Positions 1-10,047 are shown, counted from the first letter of the stretch. The stretch is 64,000 bases of DNA from Cristatella mucedo (GCA_009760855.2 WPIO01000080.1:615001-679000), one strand, 5' to 3'. Notes: generated by a model not told the origin, from the sequence alone. Program-made: numbers and translations.

Positions 1-739
1 CATTCAATCGAGCGATCACAATCGATCGGTCTCCCGGCGAGCTCAGGTGCGTGCGCTTCAAGCAGACAGCAGACTTGACTCCGTACCGTTTGCCCTTCAC
101 CCTCGCCCTTCAACCTCGCACTTCGCCCTTCACCCTTTGCTCTCTTTTCTTGCTTCTTTCTGCTTTTTACCTTCATCCCTTAATACGTCCCTGCCTGCTC
201 CCCAAAAATTCTTTCTGCGCCTCAATTGAGTCCTCCTCGCCCCTACGTCTCGCCGGCCGTCCTCCTTCCTATCCCGTCTGTCTAATCAGTCTACTTCCCG
301 TCCCGTCCTGTTCATTCCTTCCTTCCTTCAAATATGCGTCGAGCGGGCCGACGATGTGCCGCAGTATATTTCTGCTTTCAAAACGCAGGCTCTAGGAAAC
401 CGGTGCCACGACGCCATGAGGAAGTTTCGAGTCAAGCAAGCGACTGGCGAACGTTTCTAGGGCCAATGTCCACCTAGGGGTCGGCCAAAACGCTGCCTAA
501 CAGCCTATCGTGCAGTCTTTGACACGCCAGCGTGCCAGCAGTGCGTCAGAAGCCAGACTGCCTTTGCTCTCAGAGAGCACTCACGCCAGTCTGCCTAATG
601 GCAGTCGGCGCCCGCCGGCCGTGCGGCGTTTGCTCAGGAACGGCTTAGGACTCTAGGCTCACGTCACCGCCACCGTTCCCATCGTTAATTGAGCTCCCTC
701 CCTGCTCGCAGCACAATGGGGCAGCAGATTGGGTTTTGT
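1..739. other. Leading stretch with no gene recognised
   Basis: The first ~350 bases are pyrimidine-rich (runs of CCTT/CTTC) and open reading is short and overlapping in several frames, which is typical of compositional bias. I see no domain, splice pair or RNA gene here. Confidence 0.5.
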
Positions 740-1129
740 TTACAATGGCCAGGCAGCCTGCCGGAGGTCGTCAACCGTGAAGTCTCCAGATATCTGCAAT
801 AATGGATCGGCGCCGACGGCCGCCCGTATATTGTAATCCTTTGCACTGGCCATCCCGACCCTCGGGCCGGCGTGTAGCCGCTCGACGGCGGATACCTGTG
901 CGACCCCTGGGTCCCGCTCGGCGACTTTATGAATCGCCGTTCGGTGGCGAGGCGAGATGACGCGCTGCGATCCTGCCATCCTGCCTCCTCTCTGGCGCCT
1001 CGGAGATTTAGCGAATGTTTCCCATTTGTCCATTTGCGCCGGGGTGAGCTGTTCGCCGAGGACGCTAGAGAGCGCGCCGACGTCGCTCAAAATCGCTTTC
1101 CGTTCAAGATCGTGTTCTGCCGGATCCAA
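740..1129 (-). CDS. Possible exon of an unrecognised protein
   Basis: The minus strand is open for about 129 codons with balanced, protein-like composition (for example LERKAILSDVGALSSVLGEQ near its start and ISGDFTVDDLRQ near its end) and closes at a TAA. There is no ATG at its beginning: the frame is entered through TTG codons. A possible minus-strand acceptor (pyrimidine-rich DNA ending in CCGGCAG) lies about 10 bases inside. It could be the last exon of a gene read away from Runt-like gene 1, or chance openness in GC-rich DNA. I do not recognise a family. Its 5' side is the GC-rich region upstream of Runt-like gene 1, so a divergent promoter is conceivable but not shown. Confidence 0.25.
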   Translation of the reverse strand: MDPAEHDLERKAILSDVGALSSVLGEQLTPAQMDKWETFAKSPRRQRGGRMAGSQRVISPRHRTAIHKVAERDPGVAQVSAVERLHAGPRVGMASAKDYNIRAAVGADPLLQISGDFTVDDLRQAAWPL

Positions 1130-1773
1130 GTAGCGGGTGGGCGGGAGAAGTTAAGGGCGCCGCAATCCATCGCTTAACCAGCCGCTCACTCGCCGATGCG
1201 CGGCGGAGTCTGCGCCTGCCTGCGGACGCTGCGCCTCGTCACTCGTCGAGTCGCGTCGGCTCGCTTGGCGGCACTGCGCTGCATGGCATCTAAAAAGGCC
1301 GCCCGCCCGCCCGTTTGCTCGTGTGCGCCCAGCCGCGCACGTGGACGCCGACTTACCAGTGGGAGTACCTCGGACCCTCGGTGGCTCCGCCCCGTGCCGT
1401 GCCGCGAGGCGACACCTGGCGGCGGCCGATCGTCAGCAGCCAATCACAGCGTTCGCTTGGCCGGCGGCGACCACAGCTAAACGGGTCCGATTGCCTCTCT
1501 AGACGCCAGCCGGTGGACGGTCGCGGTACGAGTCGCCATTAAGAGACGCTTCTCGCCCCGCGCCGGCTGCGTCTCCTGCCTCTCTGCCGTTGCTTTCGCC
1601 GCCTGTTGGCTGCCACATCTCGGCCGCCGGAGTCATTGTCTTAGTACGAGTCCAGGTAGGGCGGCGCGGGCACGCCGCCGGTGGCACGCCAGGAGGCAGC
1701 GTGGCCGTGGCGGCAGCCGTCGATGGCGGCGGCGAGAGGCGACCGACGGTTTGTCGTGTTTCCGAAACGAGGA

Positions 1774-1821
<48 letters not shown>

Positions 1822-2024
1822 GCCGCCTGACCGCGTCGATTATCGCGGGCTCGTTTTGTTTTTCGCCACCTCTGCCGCGGCAGCAGCCGCCGCTGGAGGT
1901 TCGGAAAGCGCGGACGCGGCGGCGTCTTGAGTTCGCGTTTATTTGCCGCCCCGTGGTAACGTTGTCGTCGTTTTCAGCCCGTGTAGAGAAAGAGATAGAG
2001 AGAGAGAGAGAGCGACCGACGCCA
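1130..2024 (+). promoter_or_regulatory. CpG-rich upstream region of Runt-like gene 1
   Basis: Very GC- and CpG-rich DNA immediately upstream of the first Runt exon. It includes a CCAAT motif at 1440-1444, a (CCG)n tract and a (GA)n tract just before the start codon. Promoter and 5'UTR function is inferred from position and composition; no TATA box or transcription start could be assigned. Confidence 0.4.
1775..1827. repeat. (CCG)n trinucleotide microsatellite
   Basis: About 17 consecutive CCG/GCC units, one changed to CCA. They lie upstream of the likely start codon, so they would fall in the promoter or 5'UTR rather than the protein. Confidence 0.9.
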
Positions 2025-2316
2025 ATGGACAACGAGGGCCGCATACGCCGCCTGCCCGCAGCCTTCGACTCGTGGGCGTCCACTACCGTGCCGGGCATCG
2101 CGTGCACGCACGTGCCCGACAGCGTCGTGCTGCCGGCCAACCGAACGCTCGATGAGCTGCACTTCCGCGTGGCGCTCTCGCTTCCCGTACCCGATGGGAC
2201 GCTCGTCGAGATTCACCTGCTAAGCTTCAGCGAGCGAGCGGAGAACTCTCGCGCCCTCGTTCGCGCGCAGGTAGCCACGTTCGATCGTCTGCACCTCGTA
2301 ACCCACGTGGACGGCG
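2025..2316 (+). CDS. Runt-like gene 1, exon 1 (first two thirds of Runt domain)
   Basis: 97 codons plus one base, ending in GGCG|GTGAGT, a strong donor of phase 1. It encodes the Runt strands up to the loop that carries R139/R142 in RUNX1. The frame stays open 5' of the ATG and 3' of the donor, but past the donor the sequence turns Arg/Pro-rich and no longer aligns with Runt. Confidence 0.78.
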
Positions 2317-2983
2317 GTGAGTTGGAGAGCAAGCGTCTCAGCGGCCCCGTCGAGCGGCCTGAATCGCCGGCCGTAGCGGCCAGGCATACGAGCCGCCGCC
2401 GCCGCCACCGCCGCGTACGAGCGCGGTGTCCCCGCTGGCATTGTCAGGGTCGCAAGATGGCAGCTGCCTCCATGCCTCATGCCTCGACCTTTACTTTTGG
2501 CTTCGCGAGTTGCCGGCGCTGGCAAGTGCTCTTACGCCACAATCAAGACCAAAATATTGTGGCACCTAACGCTGAACGGGGAACGACGATTAAGGGGGCT
2601 GAGAGCTATTCCGCTGGCGTTCGCCCACCACCCGTCAGCCTGGGCCTCGCGCGCGTCCGCTTTGTCTCTCTGCGTCTCGCTGTCAGTGGGTTGAACCAAA
2701 TCCGCGTTCCTCTCGCTTTACTGTGTCTGCCTTATTCTGTCGCTCTAGTCTTTTTTCTTAAGTTTGGCATCTAGTTTCCAACTATCGCTGTCTCGGTCCC
2801 TGGGATTTTGCCTGCGCTCTGGTCTCGCTGTCTCTGCTTCTCTTTTTGACTCTTTCTTCGTTAATGCATTTGTCTTAATATGTATGTTGGTTGCGGTCTC
2901 AATCTACATGGCTATTGGCGTGAACCACGGTCTCCTATGCCCTATGCACCAGGATCTCTTATCTCTTATTACGAGCAGGGTGC

Positions 2984-3035
<52 letters not shown>

Positions 3036-6000
3036 CGCGTGTGTGTGTGTGTGTGTTTTCGTGCGTGCTTGCTGTTTCAATCTCTATTACATATGACTGT
3101 TAGAGTGCACCATGTTGATATCAGTTGACTCAGTGGAGTGGCAATCTTTGGCTACCGAATGCTTACCGAAAGCCGTTTAGGCTGTGAGTGTCCTACGCAA
3201 AACTCTCCTGCGTAACACCCGCATAGTCTGTATGGCTTTGTGGAGTTACAGACGGAGATACATGCATACATGCATGCCTGCATACATACATGCATGCCTG
3301 CATACATACATGCATGCCTGCATACACTGTGCTGCAGCATCACGCTGCTGCGGCCGTCATTCTCTCCGATCGAGGCGCACTGAAGCAGGGCGCCTCGGTC
3401 GCATCAGCGTGGAGTAATCGTTCGCTTTTGTGCTCGACTGCTGCATATTCATCAGCGTTTCCTATAGCGCTCAACTGTCACGTGGTCACGTCGTTCGTTC
3501 CAATGAGTCGACTGTCATCACGCGGTCATCGGCGTCCGTTCTGGCGCTGGACTGTCGCGCGGTCTTCGGCGTTCGTTTTAGTTCACAGCTGCCACATTGG
3601 TATCCTCGTGCACGCGGATATCCTACTTTGTGCGACTAAATACGCAGCTTTCAGAATTTCAAAACACGTCGACGAAATATCTCTAATCACAAGCCTATAT
3701 CCGCACATTCGTCTAAACGCAGCCGGCGGCGTCCCGCCGGGGAACCAGGACCGCACAGCTGCCGTCCCTGCCGCCGCCGGTGCCCGAGCCGGCGCGATAC
3801 CGGGTGAGTGGGAAAACGCAGCGGGAGCGACGCGGGCTAATTTCTATACTAGCGGAGCACAGGCCGAAACAGGTGAGCGTCTCGGAGTGGAGGAGAAACT
3901 GATGCAGGCGAGCTCGTGCGCGAGCACGGCGACGCAGGTGCGTGAGCTCGGTCTATACAGGCCGGTCTATACATGCCGTTGCCTGGTTACCATCCCGAGT
4001 CGTGTTTTCACATCCGAGGGACTCGCTATGGACACGGCTTGCCACCGTCTGAGCGATTTCCCTTCCCAGCCATTCAGTCTTGCTCGCCAAGCCTGCTGTT
4101 CCCGCCCTTGATGACCGCCATATCGCCAAGTAGCCACGACCGACTGTAATGCTTGCAGATTCAAACACTGTCATCACAATATCATCGTCGTCGTCGTCGG
4201 CATTGTCATCGCCGGTGTCATATTGTTCGTCTTTGTCGCTGTCACCTCCGCTTCTTCTGCCCGAAGAGCCCTGCTCACATAGGTAGGCATGGCGGCATCT
4301 CCGGACCATTACGCGGCCAGCGCCACCTTGTGGAGGCCGTGCGACCTCTGGCGGTAGCGTGTCGGGCTGCCCGCGTGGGTGGCCGTATCTGCAGGCAAGC
4401 TGGCCGGCGTCTGACGCTCCGCTAGGTTGCAGCGGGAGGTGGAGGGGAGGGCGGGCGGACGCAAGGTCACGCGAGCTAAAATAATAGTCTCGCTGACTCG
4501 GCTATGACCTTAAATAACCTCCGGGGTTGGGGCCTCGCCGGCGAAATAGCGCGGTTGTTGCTGCTGTTGTTGCTGCGGCTGCTGCTGCTTCTGCATCAGC
4601 TGTAGCTGATACCGATACTGCCGACGTTGTGACTTCCACTCTGGTCCGCCAATTTGCATGCTCACCTGTGCACGTCGCCCCTAACCGTGTTATTCCTGTC
4701 GTTTATTTGAACGTGCTACTACTAATCGTTCAATATTGCTTCCTTTTCAGCCAATATAAAGCGCATTGGAAGAGACTGAGTTCTCCAAAGGCGCTTTATC
4801 GAGTGTTTTAATAGTATTACTTTCTTTCTCCTGCACTCCTCCTACCACCTGAGCATGCCGTCTTGTTCACGCCTTCTCACGGTATTCTACCTGTATTCTC
4901 ACGGTATTCTAACTCGTGATTGGTTATCATTCCCCCTTGGTTATCATTCCATGATTGGCTGGCTGGCTGCAGTTTATCGCTATAGTTGCCTTGGTTGACA
5001 TCGAATCTTGGTTTACATTGCTTCTCTCGCAGCGAGCCGTAAAATGGCTGAAGTGAAGATCAGGTCTACCGGCCGCTCCTTGGAAGACAATCCTATTTTC
5101 CCTGCTTTTACCCTCCCTCTCTTCTTCTCTTTCTTCCGTCTCCTCTCATTGCGCCTTCCTTATGCCTCCGGCACTTCCGCTTCTCGTATGCCTCCTCTTC
5201 ATGTCCCTCTTCCTACGGCTACAGATTTGTCTCCCCTTCTCGTCGTCCCCCTGCCCCTGCTCCTCGTGTCCATCTTCCTCCTACTGCTGATTTGTCTCCC
5301 CTTCTCGTCGTCCTTATGCCACTCCTCCTCTTCCTCCTCCTCAGGTCCCTCTCCCTCACGCCGATCCGACTACTTCCGCTCCTGACTAAAACACCCGCCT
5401 CCTCCTCCTAATGAAGATTTATTTTCTCTTTTTCGTCTTCCTCGTCTAGCTGACATCCTTTGTACGCAGCAGCATTTCTTACAGTTGCATCGCTGATGCT
5501 TCTGATTGTAATTGCAATTGCACCAACTGCTCCAGCGTCCACAAACCGGTTGGGCTCTGCCGCTTCCGTGTCTTGCCTTGACCTTGAACTCGCCTTGAAC
5601 ATGGCTCTCTTTTGGCAGCCAGGAGACGCACGTCGCCACCGGCATCGGGCGAGAGCCGGTACCACGTCCTCTGCCGCCACCGCCGCAGACGGCGCGGTCG
5701 CAGCCACCACTTCTGCCGCCGCAGCAGCCGCCGCCTAGGACGAGCGCCGCCGCTTTGGCAGCGATTGCTTCAGCGGCGGCTGCGGCTCGAACGGCGGCGC
5801 AGCCGCTGGCGGCGGCGGCTGAGGTGCAGCAGCAGCAGCACCGGCAGCAGCGATCTCTCGGCGACCAGATCAACTCAATCACGGCGCACTTTATCCGAGA
5901 AACCTTCAGACCGGCGCTCCGTTCAAACGCCGGCATACCGCTGCTCCGTCCAGAGGCCTTCAGACCGCTGCTACCTCCAGGAGCCTTCGGACCGCCGCTC

Positions 6001-7398
6001 CAACCAGGATCTTTCAGAGCGCTGCCGCCGCCAATGCAGTCCGTGCCGCAGCGGCCGCCAGTGACCGTTATCAGACCAGCACCGCGCCTAGCCACCGCCG
6101 CCGCCGCCGCCGCAGCCGCCGCCGCCGCAGCCGCCGCCTTGTCACCCACTGGCCAGCCTATTCTTCCGCCCTTTCAACCCATCACCGACGTAAATGGCCG
6201 CCGTCGCGATTACCGGAGCGCCTTCACCGCCGTGGGCAGTGGCCGCCTCCGCCAGCGTTCGCCCTCGAATTCTCCGCCAAAGCGCACGTCGAGCCGGCAG
6301 CGACCGGCTTGGGTGACAGCTCACCATCAGCCGACGCCAGACGATTTAGCGGAGCATTTTGACATCTTGACCTCGCCGGCAGCCACTGCCGCAAGAAACG
6401 ACTGCTTGGCGCAGCAGTTGGTTCGTTCGGCGGCGGCCTCGGTTACCAGCGAAGCGTGGGAATCAAGCGAACGAGGCGAATCACAAGGACGGCACCTCAA
6501 CCAGGCGTGGCGCTCTCGTCATCTGACGTACGCGTCGGCGGCCTGTCCGCAGCTTGCACTACCGGGATCGAGGTCGCGACCGGGATTCGCCGTCAGTGAT
6601 GCGGCTACCTCGCCACCGACGACGCCGATGCCGACGACGCCGATACCTCCGCCGGCGCACTCCTCGGGGCAGCGGCAGCCGCAGGGTGCGACGTCGGGAT
6701 CCATTCGCAAGGCTACGCCGCCGCCGCAGCTGCCACCTCCGCCGCCGGCGCGGCCATTCGGCAATAAGGAGCGATCGGCAGCCGGTTCGATCAGTCGCCA
6801 GGCACTGTGGCCCGGTACCGCCAATGCAGGCCGAGCGCCGTCACCGCCGCCAGCTAGAGAGCTTTACGCTCAGACCTCAGCGGTGCCGGGAGGTGAGCAG
6901 TTTCGTCGCATCGCCGCTGATAGCCGGGCCGGCAACCGCGGCGTGGACGCCCGCGCGGAAAGCTGGGCCGCAACCGCCTACCGGGGAATTGGTGGCCGTG
7001 ACGCTAGTTATGTCTCAGGCCAAGGCGGCGGCGGCGCGGCCGGGGGTAGGGGACCGGTGAACGGTTATGATGGTAGTCTCCTCAAAATGCTGCTTCTATC
7101 GCCAGCAGACGGCGTAGGGAATTCGTCGCTTCGACTTCCGGCCTCGGAGTTGAGCGCGACGCCTCGGCCAGCGACAGCGAGGGCTGGCGGCGCCAACGGC
7201 AGCCACACCACTGGCCGAAGTGTACCGACAGGCAGGAGCGAAACTATTCCGACAGGCACAACGGGAAATGCTCTGACTAGGGCGGGCGGAAGAGTGCCGA
7301 CAGGTGCAACTGGAACGTCAACCGTTCGCACGGAGGGCGGCGCGGACGAGTCGGGCGACGGGTCCAATGATACGTCGGCCACTCAGGCTTCTATCTAG
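2025..7398 (+). CDS. Runt-domain-like transcription factor, gene 1 (spliced)
   Basis: Proposed coding exons are 2025-2316, 3582-3803, an uncertain short exon near 5033-5063, and 5619-7398. With these the frame closes over 774 codons. Residues ~20-128 match the Runt domain: a Cys/Pro segment, NRTL against RUNX1 NKTL, an identical VPDGTLV, then QVATF..L.LV. The intron after LVTHVDG falls where the intron of RUNX genes falls in the loop before the last strands. Exon 2 supplies CHIGILVHAD...CATKYAAFRIS, aligning without gaps to FTLTITVFTN...VATYHRAIKIT. Runt proteins bind DNA and CBF-beta in the nucleus. Here RUNX1 R135, R139, R142 and R174 are replaced by H90, H94, G97 and E129, so canonical DNA binding is doubtful. 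The C-terminus is Ala/Pro/Ser-rich and lacks the VWRPY Groucho motif. Gene 2, 20 kb downstream, is a paralogue. Start chosen at an ATG in good context (GCCAATGG). Confidence 0.68.
2984..3056. repeat. (TA)n-(GT)n-(GC)n compound microsatellite
   Basis: (TA)8, then (GT)n with an internal (GC)n block, inside intron 1 of Runt-like gene 1. Confidence 0.9.
3125..3262 (+). mobile_element. LINE family B, 3' end fragment
   Basis: Ends in CTTTGTGGAGTTACAGACGG followed by AGATACAT. The same ~120 bases recur at 8690-8815 (+), and reversed at 27360-27480 and 31340-31470. The last copy continues into reverse-transcriptase C-terminal coding sequence, which identifies this as a LINE 3' end. Confidence 0.6.
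3261..3320. repeat. 20-bp tandem repeat, three units
   Basis: Unit CATACATACATGCATGCCTG, the first copy with one change. It starts exactly at the 3' end of the LINE family B fragment, whose tail elsewhere is an ACATT repeat, so it probably grew from the LINE tail. Confidence 0.85.
3582..3803 (+). CDS. Runt-like gene 1, exon 2 (last third of Runt domain)
   Basis: The acceptor is GTTCGTTTTAG. The first two bases, TT, complete a Val codon exactly as in exon 2 of gene 2, so the phase (1) matches exon 1. Residues 98-128 align with the end of RUNX1's Runt domain (A115, T116, A120, R122, I123, S124 against A160, T161, A165, K167, I168, T169). The exon then continues into Ala/Gly/Pro-rich sequence. 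It ends at CCGG|GTGAGT (phase 1). A second in-frame phase-1 donor, ACAG|GTGAGC after 3872, could extend it by 23 codons. Confidence 0.6.
4650..4820 (+). mobile_element. LINE family A, 3' tail fragment
   Basis: Matches the common family A tail: CATGCTCACCTGTGCA..., then AATATAAAGCGCATTGGAAG and TTCTCCAAAGGCGCTTTATC, forming the AGCGC/GCGCT hairpin. It lies in the intron before the last exons of Runt-like gene 1. Confidence 0.7.
5033..5063 (+). CDS. Runt-like gene 1, candidate short exon 3
   Basis: A good acceptor (GCTTCTCTCGCAG) of phase 1 is followed by a basic peptide (ASRKMAEVKIR) and a weak phase-2 donor AG|GTCTAC. The phases are exactly those needed to join exon 2 to the last exon. Gene 2's exon 3 also has phases 1 and 2 and carries a basic nuclear localisation motif. 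The true exon could be longer or elsewhere between 3873 and 5618. Confidence 0.2.
5619..7398 (+). CDS. Runt-like gene 1, last exon (Ala/Pro-rich C-terminal region)
   Basis: The acceptor is CTCTCTTTTGGCAG, and the exon begins in phase 2, as does the last exon of gene 2. It stays open for 592 codons to TAG. The product is rich in Ala, Pro, Gln and Ser. Early on there are four imperfect ~10-residue repeats of the type (A/S)FRPLLPPG (roughly 5905-6035), then a poly-Ala run at 6091-6138 and poly-Pro tracts. This resembles the low-complexity activation and repression regions of transcription factors. There is no VWRPY at the end, which reads NDTSATQASI. Confidence 0.65.
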
Positions 7399-8155
7399 GC
7401 AAAAACTGCGACCAGAAGAAACCGGAAGCCTGACATCCGGAAGTCCTGCCCGCCTTTCAGCCAGAACAGTGCCTGTTTCGACTCGCAGAAGCACCACTAC
7501 ACTCGTGGCATCTTCACCCTGATCTCTGTGCCGCTACTGACACACCGAAGACTTGGTGATGGCTTATCAAAGCGCACCTACGAAACTAGATAGCGTCCAC
7601 ATAGTGCTGACTGCACCGTGTTCTTACAGTATGTTCTGTATTAGACGGCTACGAGTGAAGCGTATACGATCAGCGTGAAGTTGGTAGCTGCTACAAGGTA
7701 GACATTCGAGTCAGCATTGTAAAATTAGTTACTAAAAGGGTATCTATAAACCAGTATGTTTTAGAGTTAAGTATTTCGTTCTATGGACCCAGGCAGACTT
7801 CCGTGAGAGTAGGAATAGTTTGAGAGGAATGTTGGTGTAAACATAGAGAAATCACCCTAGGAGTTTAGGATACTTAAAAGTTAAAAAAATATCGAGTAGC
7901 ACACAAGTGCTTGTAATTGTTACTTCCTTCAAAGTTTTGTAGATATCTTGTCACGCTGCTGTATTGTAGGGTGCACGAATGCAGTTGCTGGTTGGTCTTA
8001 AGACAAATTGGGGGCTTACGAGACAGGTTCAGCCTGTTGATAAATATTTGTGGCTGTGAGCTTGCTTGTGCTAAGTTTACATCTGAAGCCAATACCATAG
8101 CAAGCCTTGCAATCAATATTGCCAATCACTGGTTGAAGTTTTCGAAGCAGCTATG
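7399..8155. other. Downstream flank of Runt-like gene 1
   Basis: AT-richer than the preceding exon and probably 3'UTR in its first part. No canonical AATAAA is present in these 750 bases. No other gene is recognised. Confidence 0.4.
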
Positions 8156-8250
8156 GGTTAGGCTGTTAGGGGTTACGGGTTACGGGTTAGGGTTACGGGT
8201 TAGGGTTTAGGGTTAGGGTTATGGTTTAGGGTTCAGGGTTTAGGGTTAGC
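8156..8250 (+). repeat. Interstitial telomere-like repeat tract
   Basis: About 14 degenerate units built on TTAGGG: GGGTTAGGG, GGGTTACGGG, GGGTTTAGGG and GGGTTATGG variants, all in one orientation. Confidence 0.85.
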
Positions 8251-8335
8251 CTCGCGGATTAAGAAGCTTGCCTTTCTACGACCGAAGTCGTGGGCTCGAA
8301 CGTTGCGGCCAATACTCATCGCCTGGGCAAAGAGA
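8251..8335 (+). mobile_element. Probable tRNA-derived SINE fragment
   Basis: Contains CGAAGTCGTGGGCTCGAACG, a B-box-like motif in the same arrangement (GTCGTGGG-TCGAA) seen in the other SINE families of this window. The A box is degraded. Confidence 0.4.
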
Positions 8336-8656
8336 AATTTCCCTAAGGAAATTTCCATATTTAAATTGGATTTCCAACTTAAATAATAAATCGCTTCTTG
8401 ATATTTTGCGTTTCATTTTGATCAGCGCTCCTTTGGCTCCGTACGCTTTCTCTGGCGCCTTGACTGCTTCTTAGGTGCCTCATCCGGTTTGGTTTTCGGT
8501 GCCATTTAGTTCCTTCTGTCGCCTCGTGGTGTCGTTCCGTGCATTGCGGTGTTCTGCTGCGTTGCGGTTTTGCTGCGTATGCTCGGCCGTTAGGCCTGCG
8601 ATTCCGACGCTGCTCATAGCTGACAGGCGTTTATCGTTGTCTTTGGGCTTTTACGT

Positions 8657-8816
8657 TAGCTTCCCACTTTCTCTTTGTTTCGTGAGACGAAGTCTGTTTT
8701 CTACCGAATGCGTACCGAAAGCCGCTTATGCTGTGAGTGGGCTATACAAAACTCTCCTGTATGACACCCACATGGTCTTTATGACTTTGTGGAGTTACAG
8801 ACGGAGATACGTAACA
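8657..8816 (+). mobile_element. LINE family B, 3' end fragment
   Basis: Shares TTCCCACTTTCTCTTTG..., CCGAATGCGTACCGAAAGCC and the terminal GTGGAGTTACAGACGGAGATAC with the copies at 3125, 27345 and 31335. Confidence 0.65.
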
Positions 8817-9005
8817 TAAACACTAACGGTCAGCTGTGGCTACCCAGGCCAAACAGAAACCCGTCCCTACTGCCCACGAAGGATGTCGCTAGGCAAACGG
8901 ATCAGGTCGATTTGTCGTCGTGTTATTGTGTGAGTGAGTTTCACAGGGGCTTCATGGCTAAATGAACGGCGGGATATGCCACAGTCCAGTGCCCAAATCA
9001 ATTAA

Positions 9006-9248
9006 AAGCAGAGTAGACCGAAAAGTTCTGTAGCTGCATCTTTCAACCGTAAACCTTTCAAGCCAGCAACCGTTCGTGAAGCACTGAGCACTTTTAGTTC
9101 GGCTACTAACACAAAGCTAGAATCTTTGAATCTCAAAATACTGCAGCTGAACAGAGAGCGAACCGCCATGTCTCCTTACTTGTCGAGGTCGCAAGCGAAG
9201 CTCATCAATCTCAGACAGATTAAGCACATTGTCAGCAGCACTACGTAA
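9006..9248 (+). CDS. Unrecognised open stretch, possible exon or gene relic
   Basis: Eighty codons are open between an in-frame TAA and a terminal TAA, with no early ATG. The peptide is protein-like (for example FNRKPFKPATVREALSTFSS and LSRSQAKLINLRQIKHI) with no low complexity. It could be a terminal exon, a pseudogene piece or a transposon relic. An AG directly upstream (AAAAGCAG) is a weak acceptor candidate. No family is recognised. Confidence 0.22.
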   Translation, partial: KQSRPKSSVAASFNRKPFKPATVREALSTFSSATNTKLESLNLKILQLNRERTAMSPYLSRSQAKLINLRQIKHIVSSTT

Positions 9249-10022
9249 GAGGTAATTAATTTCATGCGTCGTTACCTGCTAAAATCTTACGATAAAAATA
9301 AGACGAAGTGGCTTATATTTAAATTTACAATTACGATAAGCCTTATTTGAACGTCGAAGAAGAGACGTAACCGCAAAATCAATTGGATATGAAGGATAGC
9401 CTGCTGCACGACTTTAACCAACTACCTTGGTCCTAAGGAGCGATCTTCTTGCTACGTGGGCTATCACTGCCCTTATAATGCTAGTCATTCTATACTGTGA
9501 CACCATTGATGTAGCTGTAGGTTATTTGTAGACTCTTTGTTAATCAAGTTCCAACCAGGATTCCCCTAGATTAAGCGGCTTATAATATTGTTTCAAAATG
9601 AGTAAAAATTATTCACTAAGCACTTTTGCAGCGGTCACATTAATTTCCATTCAATACCTCATTAAGAGTGAAATAAGTCTTTTCGTGACCGTTAGACGTC
9701 CAAATTAATCTGCCGCGAAGTTCGCGTTGTGTTTTGGATCGTAGCTCGATGCCACTGCCTTGCAAGATAAAATTAATAGAAACAGTTTGCACTGCGGGCA
9801 AAAAGAAATAAATCTCCATCAAGACGCTATACAACTTACCTGTTCCAAGAGAGTTAATGGCAACAATTAAGGATATAAGCAATTTCACGACGCACGAGCA
9901 TTTAAAATTCAGCAAGCATCATGCGTCGGCTTGCCAACTAGTGCACTTAAAAAAAGATCCAATGGCGAGGCAAGCCTCTAAATGCGTCACTCACGCCTAT
10001 TGTTGACTCTCAAAGCACGCAG

Positions 10023-10047
10023 TACGTACGTACGTACGTACGTACGT
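10023..10047. repeat. (TACG)n palindromic microsatellite
   Basis: Six TACG units in tandem. Each unit pair is self-complementary. Confidence 0.9.

Noticed and set aside
2317-2774. Read-through of Runt-like exon 1 into an Arg/Pro-rich extension
   Set aside because: A strong phase-1 donor sits at the position of the paralogue's and RUNX intron, the extension does not align to Runt strands, and a collinear exon 2 is found at 3582. The extension does contain SPAVAARH, slightly similar to PPQVATYH, which I judged coincidental.
3290-3467. Open frame beginning in the ACATGC tandem repeat
   Set aside because: The first part is repeat-derived; only the segment after the acceptor at 3581 aligns with Runt.
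3468-3581. Alternative start of gene 1 exon 2 at TTTCCTATAG|CGCTC
   Set aside because: Same frame and phase, and LNCHVV looks a little like the Runt strand, but the strand order then fails to line up; the 3582 acceptor gives a gapless match over 30 residues.
5370-6149. Minus-strand frame of 259 codons and overlapping + frames
   Set aside because: Shadows of the GC-rich last exon of Runt-like gene 1; the chosen frame alone has the matching phase-2 acceptor and a stop-to-stop length of 592 codons.
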